The position numbers and the translations under genes are program-made. A stretch of 64,000 bases of DNA from Ignelater luminosus. Its lineage: Eukaryota > Arthropoda > Insecta > Coleoptera > Elateridae. Position 1 is the first letter of the stretch; each line of letters starts with the position of its first letter. The notes under the pieces are model-generated. The model ran no database searches. It was not told the origin of the DNA and saw only the letters and a program-made list of their open reading frames with translations. The stretch is taken from NCBI GenBank assembly GCA_011009095.1, contig VTPC01091237.1, forward strand, positions 80,335 to 144,334. Reading direction: 5' to 3'. This document shows, piece after piece, positions 57,470-64,000 of this stretch.

Positions 57470-60215
57470 ATGTCGGCAAGAAGCATGCTAATTTTAAAAC
57501 TTGCAAAACAACAGACTAATAAGGGTAAGTATAAAAGTTATAGCTGCTTTTATTTAAAATATAACCTAAAAAATATTATTGCGTTTTATTCACGTTTAAG
57601 TTTTGCGGTGGTTTTTCACCGTTTAGTACAAAAAGCAAAATGATAAATTTATCTTAAACTTGCAAACAAGTGTTTTCTTTTAATGGTGTCTTTCTTTTGT
57701 TTTTAGGTCCCAATAGTTCAGATGACAGCAGGAGCCCAGCCAAAAGTGACAATAATAATTCTCTAGAAAGGTTTATTAGCAAAGTTAATACTACCCCTGT
57801 AAAACAAAGTTCCTATGGTAAGTTGCGATAGTTGAAATGAAAACTTGATGAGGTACATATTTTGTTATTGTTGTTTTAGACGGCTCAGACGAGACTTCTG
57901 ACAATACTGATTCTGATTATGCAGAGCAATTAAAATCTAGAAAAAGACCCCTATCTCTAAAGTCAACTATTCTAGGGGATAGTGTATCAAATAGAAAGAA
58001 AATAAATAATGACCTGGAAAACTTCGAAGACTAGGTAGCTTTACAAACGCCGGGAAATAATGAAAAAGAAAGTATGATAATAAGCAAAAAGGATAATACA
58101 ATTTAGGTAAGATTTGCTGGTCCAATTGAAAACTTGAAGAGGTTTTTATTTTTTTTCTTTTTAGATTGGTCTGACAACGGTTCTTCAGATGATTATGTAC
58201 CAGATACTTCAGATGAGACTTCTGACGACAGCGACTTGGACTATTCAAAGGAACTGAAATCCAGAAAAGGATTCCTATCAACTAAGTCAAGAAAGATCAT
58301 TCATAATGACGTTGAAAACATCGAAGACCAGATAAAGACTTTAAAAACGCTGGAAAATAAAGAAAAAGGAAGTAAAATAATCAATAGTGAAGATGTAAAT
58401 AAACTGATTACTAAAAATAATAATACATTGATCGAAAAGTTCAAAAGAAGATATTCCAGCTGCCTCAAAAAACATCTAGGAAGCGACAAAAGAACTTAGA
58501 CAACTGGAAAAGATACAAAGCAGCAAAGGCTAGACAAAAAGGAGAAAGCTGTATTAACCAAAGAGGAAAGCTAGTTCCGTCAAAAAAAGTTGAACTAGGT
58601 TTCTTATGCCAAAAAGAAAAATGCACTCTCAACTGCAACGAAAATTTTGACGAAGAAGCAAGAACAACAATATTTAAAAGATTTTACCAGCTAGATCAAA
58701 ACTCAAAAAATGCACTTCTCTTTAAAAGCATTTTCATTCAACCTGTCCAACGTCATCGATAAAACATTAAAAAACCAAAATCATTCTCGTTTAAGTATAC
58801 AGTCACATACAATCAAAAAGTTTTGAAAGTTTGTAAAACTGCAATATGTTCACTCTACTAAATTACCTTCAAAAAAATTCAGCTCATTCAGAATAAACTT
58901 AAAAGTGGTTTATCGGCACCATCCCCTGATGAGCGAGGTGTTCACCAGAACAGGCCACACAAAATTCCAAATGAAGTGATAAACTGTGTTGTCACTCACG
59001 TTGAAAAGTTTCCTGCAGACCAATCTCATTATTCAAGGAATAGAAACTTAAACAAAAAGTACTTATCACCTTTTCTAAACTTAACAAAAATGTACAATTT
59101 ATGTATTGATTGGTGCAAGGAGCAAAACCTTCCAGAAAAGTACTTTATAAAAAAATGTAGTTACAACAATATTTTTTCAACCCGTTTTAATCTGTCCTTC
59201 GGGCAACCTAAAAGCGATACCTGCAGTACTTGTGATGCTGGTTTAGATGATATTGAGCATAAAGAGAACTACAAGTATGCATTTTAACAACAAAGAAGAG
59301 ATAGAAACTTTGTTCAAACAAACGATAATACAGCTTATCTCACAATGGATTTACAACAGATATTGCCTTTGACAAAATTGTCTACGTCCAAAGCGTTCTA
59401 ACTTCGGTATACACACAGTATCAAAATCTGGGGATCAAGCATATTTTTTTACATGGACGGAAAACATTGCTACCAAAGGTAGCTTAGAGATAGGTAGCTG
59501 CCTTCATACATTCATTCAGCTATTTAGTGCTGCTAGACAAAACAGTATTAAACATCTCATCATATGGTCAGATTCCTGCAGTGGACAAAACAAGAACTTT
59601 AATCTGATCACACTTTATCAGTATTTCATTTTTAAAGGATATTTGCAAACTATCGATCATAAATTTCCAGAAGTAGGCCATTCATATATGGACTCGGATA
59701 GAGACTTTGGCCGTATTGAAAAAGTATTACGAAAATATGAAAATATTTATACCCCTGAAACGTACAGAACAATCATAAAATTTTCTAGTGTCAAAAATTC
59801 GGTAGTATTTAATATGAAACATCATTTTAAGAATATTGACGAGATATCCGAAAAACTTCATTTGATTAACAGGAAAAAAAGTATTCTACATGAACCAGTG
59901 CCTTTTCGAGATGGTATCAAATGAGTCCGTGTTACTGAATATGGATCATATTCGTATAAAAATACTTTAGATGAACACACACCTTTTTTACAGGTAAATA
60001 TTTTGAAATCTGGATGCCAAAAAGTTGCATCAGAGAATTACACTCTAGCCCATATTAAAGAAAAGAAAAATAAGATATCTGATGAAAAGCTTTCCAATTT
60101 ACAAGATCAAATAGTCTACGTTGACGAGGAGTTCAAATATTTTTATGAAAACATTATTTCCGAAAATAAAAACGTTCAACCAAAAACCGGAAAAACTACA
60201 AGGAAGACTACATAA
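57470..60215 (+). pseudogene. transposase of Sola-like copy B, spliced and decayed
   Basis: Exon 1 57470-57524 (MSARSMLILKLA), exon 2 57707-57817 (GPNSSDDSRSP), exon 3 from 57880 (DGSDETSDNTDSDYAEQLK) and exon 4 from about 58166 (DETSDDSDLDYSKELKSRK), joined by GTAAGT/TTTTAG junctions in phase 1. Exons 3 and 4 are duplicates; exon 3 has a TAG at 58032. Later blocks, in shifting frames: a cysteine motif near 58605-58635, HYSRNRNLNKKYLSP (59027), FNLSFGQPKSDTCSTCD (59188), MDLQQILPL (59345), LIIWSDSCSGQNKNF (near 59560) and HSYMDSDRDFGRIEK (59678). DLQ, WSD and the glutamate of RIEK are the presumed DDE residues. Many stops make it a pseudogene. Confidence 0.62.
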
Positions 60216-60518
60216 AGCCCAAAATAATTTATAAAAACGAGACATAAATCCTTATTTCATTTATTGTCAATTCTAATATGTTTAATTTTCTTAGTTGATA
60301 AAGGATATATGTGACTTTTTTTTTACTTCTGTTCCAAAGTTGGTTTTGATTTTCTTTTTCTCATGTTACTAAAATTCTATAATAAAAGTCTATTAAACCC
60401 CACTTAATTTGTTTTATTTTTTTGTAACACAAAAAAGGACTGTTTAAAAAACTTTAGATCCTGTTTTCTCAAAATAAACTATTTGTGACATGAATCCTTC
60501 ATTCACTTGCTTCTTCAA

Positions 60519-61247
60519 GTATGATACCGTGGACGCATGCGCAAACACGGTTAAAGTTGCTAGGCTGTCGAATTTTTTATTATTTTTTAAAAAATAATTA
60601 ATAATAAAGAATTAATTATTTCATGTAAATTTAATAATAATTATAAATCATTTTGTAATGATTTGATAATTACATACAAAAAAGAATAATTTCAACAAGC
60701 CAAAAGTCATTTAATCACAAAATGAAATATTAATTTTTGAAAGTACAATCCGGAAAAAAGTTTATTCTTTCCATAGTGCATGCTAATTACAGATACCTAC
60801 TGCGGAGTAAACTTTTTAAATTTACGTTGTGTACCTCCTTAATCGCATTATTTAAGGCGGATAATCATATTTAGACCAAGATATGGTGATTTAGTGTCTT
60901 CGCATGTAGCGGATAATACCTCATGCCGAATCGTATATATCTGAAGGTCACTTGTCAACTCAGGTTAGATTGGCGGCTTTAGCAAGGCCCCTGGAACCAT
61001 CCATGGTATGTGTCATTCCTAATATTCTCTTTTTTGTGCCATCTGGGAGCTGACAATAAGAAAGGCCTGGAATTCTCACGCTATTTATAGTTTTATTTTC
61101 TTTATTATTATTATCAGTAGTCAATTAATTAATAGAAATTTAATAAATCATTCGCATATTTTGAATTTTTCCTTAGAAAATCTAGCATTTAAAGTAATAG
61201 CACAACTTTTACTGTAAGATACTTTTTATCTGCTAAACGTCGCACAC
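60519..61247. other. spacer without a recognised gene
   Basis: 60940-61020 is GC-richer (GGCGGCTTTAGCAAGGCCCC) and could be a SINE or LINE piece. Otherwise AT-rich. Confidence 0.35.
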
Positions 61248-62148
61248 ATCGCATAGATGCGCGCATCGCGTCTAATAATACAATTCAAGTTAGTTATTAA
61301 AATTTCGAAATTATAAACATAATTATTTTGGTGTGAACTGTTTATTCTATTGGAGTTACAATTTTAAATAAAAATATTTCTGAGAAACTAATAAACAGAG
61401 AATGACAAACGATAAATTAAGAAACAGTAAAAGAAATTAGGATATAAATAAAGTAGTACCAAAACGACGTAATTGAAATAAGTAAAGTATTTAAGATAAG
61501 TGAACAAAGCAGTTTTAGATAAAAATAGGTACTTTACTCATAGGTGTAACTAAAAACTAAAAATGCTGTTAACATAGTGTGCTATGGAAACAATTAACAG
61601 ATGCAAACAACAATTACCTATTGACAGGTGCAAATCATTTAGTTTCTAATTAATGCTGATTTTGGTTTCGTAAATTATCAATAAGAATTTTTCTAATCAA
61701 GAAAAGCGTGATATGATTGAGTGTTACATTTTGTGTCATAAAAATAAACAGATAGGGTATATCTAAAGTCGTCGACACAGTAGATGACCTTAGAGAAGCT
61801 GTACTAGAAATTTTTGCTAATACTGATGTACTTTCCGTTAGAAAAGCAACTAACTCGGTTTTAAAAAGTTGTAACTTGTGCATTAATCATAATGTTAAAC
61901 CTTTTAAACATGTTTAGTTCGAGGTTTAGTCTTAAATACTTTACTTACTTTAATTACCTTGTTTTGGTACCGCTTTATATTCTAATTTCCTTTATTGTTT
62001 CTTAATTTATCGTTTGTCATTCTCTGTTTATTGGTTTCTCAGAAATTATTTTTATTTAAAATAATTTTGTTTATAATTTCGAAATTAAAATAAGAATTTT
62101 AATAACTAACTTGAATTTTATTATTAGACGCGGTGCGTGCATCTATCA
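61248..62148. repeat. foldback element with about 230-260-bp arms
   Basis: 61248-61505 and 61918-62148 are imperfect inverted repeats (for example GCGTCTAATAATA followed by AATTCAAGTTAGTTATTAAA on the left, complemented on the right; and AAGTAAAGTATTTAAGA near 61480). The spacer of about 410 bases has no convincing ORF. Fits a foldback/MITE-type element; no duplication found. Confidence 0.75.
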
Positions 62149-62169
62149 ATTGTTTGCATAGCGTACTAC

Positions 62170-62780
62170 TTGAACAGTTCAAAAATGAAAAGAAAAGAAG
62201 GTCATAATTTATTTATTTATGAAACTATGTCGAGTGGTATATCGTTAGAATCGCTGAAAAGGTGCCTTTTTTATAAAGTCATTGCCGACTATGGTTTCCA
62301 TTAGAAAAAACACAAGCTTGTGTCATAACTCAAAACTTATAGCTTAAATAAAAACTTTGGTTAGACTGTATTATTAAGCACATAATTACCTACAACTTTC
62401 TCCTTTACACATGTTTTATAAAGTCAATAATACCAGAGCTATAGGCACAAAACAAAATAACAAAAAAAATATTTTTGCGTGATATCTAGGTAGCCATGCA
62501 TTTTTTCCGAAAAACAAAAGGCTCATTAAATTGAGCTGGTAAAAGTGCAATTCTTTCCCCGTTTAATCGTCTCTCTATCTCCGTTAGTTTCTGAAATCCC
62601 CATACTAAACAGCGGAAAAAGCTCACCCTGTATATGTATAAATGTTGACGTTGTCAAGCTGACGTGTGAAAGTTTTATTTATCACCGGATTCCGTTGTTG
62701 GAGCCTTATTTTTCAGGTACATCGGGAACAACAACCTTGCCGACGAGCTACGGCGGTTTCACCTCTTAAAATAGCGGAAA
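62170..62780. other. spacer without a recognised gene
   Basis: The 74-codon frame at 62545-62769 has no known domain. GCTCACCCTGTATA near 62620 resembles a MITE end. Confidence 0.35.
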
Positions 62781-62783
62781 GTA

Positions 62784-62965
62784 GGTATCAGAACAAAGAA
62801 TCAAACCTCTGAATTCTTTGTTACAAATTCCGGACTGAAACAAGGATGCAGTTTAAGCCAAGTTTTATTGAGTATAATACTAGATACAGCCATTAAAAAA
62901 GCAAAATTGAGAGAAAAACAGTGTAACGTATGTAGGATACCTAAACATGAACATCATCAAAATCA
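62784..62965 (+). pseudogene. LINE reverse transcriptase fragment
   Basis: FVTNSGLKQGCSLSQVLLSI and ILDTAIKKAKLREKQ read in one frame. GLKQGCSLSP-LF is the RT motif-4 region of RTE/CFDP2-like elements, the same broad group as the endonuclease at 260-963, but on the opposite strand and much too far away to belong to it. Confidence 0.6.
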
Positions 62966-63103
62966 GTGAACTAAGTTATAGTACAGTCAACGAAGGGGTT
63001 ATAGAGGACATGGAAAGGGGAGGATTTTTCTCTTGAGGAATGTGTTGGGGGTAGTTAGAAGGCAAAGATACTAAAAGTCCCCGCCCCTAGCCCTGCCGCT
63101 TCA

Positions 63104-64000
63104 GGGGGGGGGGGTGGAAAGGTCCTTTTTTTCAGTTCTTCGCTTATAACTCGAAAATGGTGCGTCGTATGGTGAAAGGTATTTCATACAAAATACAAGA
63201 TAATTTAATTTCCTACAAGAATGTGTATATTCATTTTCTTCCTATGTGTTATAGTTTTCGAGATATTCGCCAGCGCAAATCTGTAATTTTTGAAAAACTC
63301 TTTGCCTTGCATTTTTTGTCGAAGTTGTCCTTCTAATTCCTCAGCCTTATGTTTTCTGAAAAGTTGTCAGAAAGGGAGTTGTAGAGCATTACATTTTCTT
63401 CAGAAATATGTATATTTACTAATTTATCTTCTACGGGTCAGAAGTTACAGTAATTTTGTATAAATTTCGTGATTTCTCAAGAAAGCTATACTTTCGTTAT
63501 TATCGTTATTTATGTATTTAGAAACTGGAATTTAAGAAAAATCTTACTTATCTTTGGCAAATTCAAGTTTCTTAATACATAAATAATAATAATAACAAAA
63601 GTATAGTTTTCTTGAGAAATCACGAAATTTATCGGAAAACTTCAAATTGCTGTAACTTCTGACCTGTTGAAGATAAATTAGTAAATATATATATTTATGA
63701 AGGAAATACAAATGCTCTACAACTTCTCGTTTGATGACTTTTCCGAAAATATAAGGCTGAGGTGTTAGAAAGACAACTTCGACGTAAAGTGTGAGGCAAA
63801 AAAAGTTTTTCAAAAATTATCGATTTGCGCGGGTGAATATCTCGGAAACTATAACACATAGAAAGAAAATAAATATAAACAATCTTGTAGGAAATTTAAT
63901 TATCTTTTATTTTATAGGGAATACGTCTTACCGTACGACGCATTGTTTCCAAGTTATACGCAAGAAACCGAAAAGAGGGACCTTTCCACCCCCACCCCCC
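63104..64000. repeat. giant hairpin with G-tract ends
   Basis: 63104-63533 and 63559-64000 are near-complementary arms of about 430-440 bases separated by a loop of only about 25 bases. The outer tip is a run of G (63104-63114) facing CCACCCCCACCCCCC at the window end. No convincing ORF lies in it; the minus frame 63544-63813 is chance. The right arm touches the window edge, so the structure may continue. Confidence 0.9.

Larger units (their letters stand above)
55737..60518 (+). mobile_element. Sola-like DDE DNA transposon, copy B
   Basis: The left end TTGAAGACGCAAGTGGATAA and inverted right end TTGAAGAAGCAAGTGAATGA match over about 36 bases. Both ends carry repeated GATAAAGGATTTATGT motifs. 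The interior encodes a multi-exon transposase homologous to copy A (4.1-8.6 kb), but the ends differ completely, so A and B belong to different families of one superfamily. A mariner occupies 56176-57468. Target duplication not resolved. Confidence 0.65.

Noticed and set aside
63544..63813. 89-codon minus-strand frame
   Set aside because: It lies wholly within the arm and loop of the giant hairpin and has no known domain.

Overview
This is an AT-rich, intron-containing animal sequence, almost certainly from an insect. Two small spliced genes of a four-transmembrane protein family that I know mainly from insects lie among many fragments and copies of insect-type transposable elements: DD34D and DD41D mariners, Transib, KRBA2-like Ginger, FLYWCH-MULE, CGGBP1-like hAT, Gypsy and CR1/RTE-type LINEs. 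A large-genome beetle or hemipteran would fit, but I cannot name the species. No bacterial genes, rRNA, tRNA or CRISPR array were recognised.

Layout. 1-1.7 kb: a decayed LINE endonuclease on the minus strand and a small MITE. 2.6-3.4 kb: host gene 1 (four exons, 158 aa). 4.1-8.6 kb: a DDE transposon provisionally called Sola-like (copy A), interrupted by a 1,293-bp mariner. 9.0-11.6 kb: two decayed mariner transposases in opposite orientation. 13.1-15.1 kb: host gene 2 (four exons, 178 aa, C-terminal PPTY), a paralogue of gene 1 with the same intron phases. 15.4-19.4 kb: a RAG1-like Transib element with a second 1.29-kb mariner inside it. 19.4-20.6 kb: another mariner. 23.2-26.9 kb: a CR1/L2-type LINE on the minus strand. 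27.1-29.4 kb: a terminal-inverted-repeat element and a THAP/P-like transposase fragment. 31.4 kb: a signal-peptide first exon with a TATA box, with a probable dead copy at 43.7 kb. 32.3-35.3 kb: a hAT fragment and a DD41D mariner with about 280-bp inverted repeats. 38.3-40.0 kb: a Gypsy gag-protease ORF whose reverse transcriptase and most of its integrase are deleted. 40.4-42.7 kb: a second Gypsy relic split by a solo LTR. 43.9-46.0 kb: a KRBA2/Ginger-like integrase transposon with TATA target duplications. 46.5-47.8 kb: a DD41D mariner with an intact 361-aa transposase and perfect 31-bp inverted repeats. 47.9-49.2 kb: a TIR element holding a tandemly amplified hAT MITE. 49.6-51.1 kb: an intact two-exon FLYWCH-MULE transposase. 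51.4-52.9 kb: a hAT transposase. 54.6-55.4 kb: a non-autonomous hAT with an 8-bp duplication. 55.7-60.5 kb: Sola-like copy B, again carrying a 1,293-bp mariner. 61.2-64.0 kb: two long inverted-repeat structures and an RT fragment.

How it fits together. The only well-supported cellular genes are the paralogous pair at 2.6 and 13.3 kb, plus perhaps the orphan secretory exon at 31.4 kb. Most of the rest is layered mobile DNA: mariners inside Sola-like and Transib elements, a hAT MITE inside a TIR element, a DD41D element inside an AATTGAATTAC-rich repeat and a solo LTR inside a Gypsy gag. Only the DD41D transposase (46.6 kb) and the FLYWCH-MULE (49.6 kb) look fully open. Family names come from motif recognition, with no database search.
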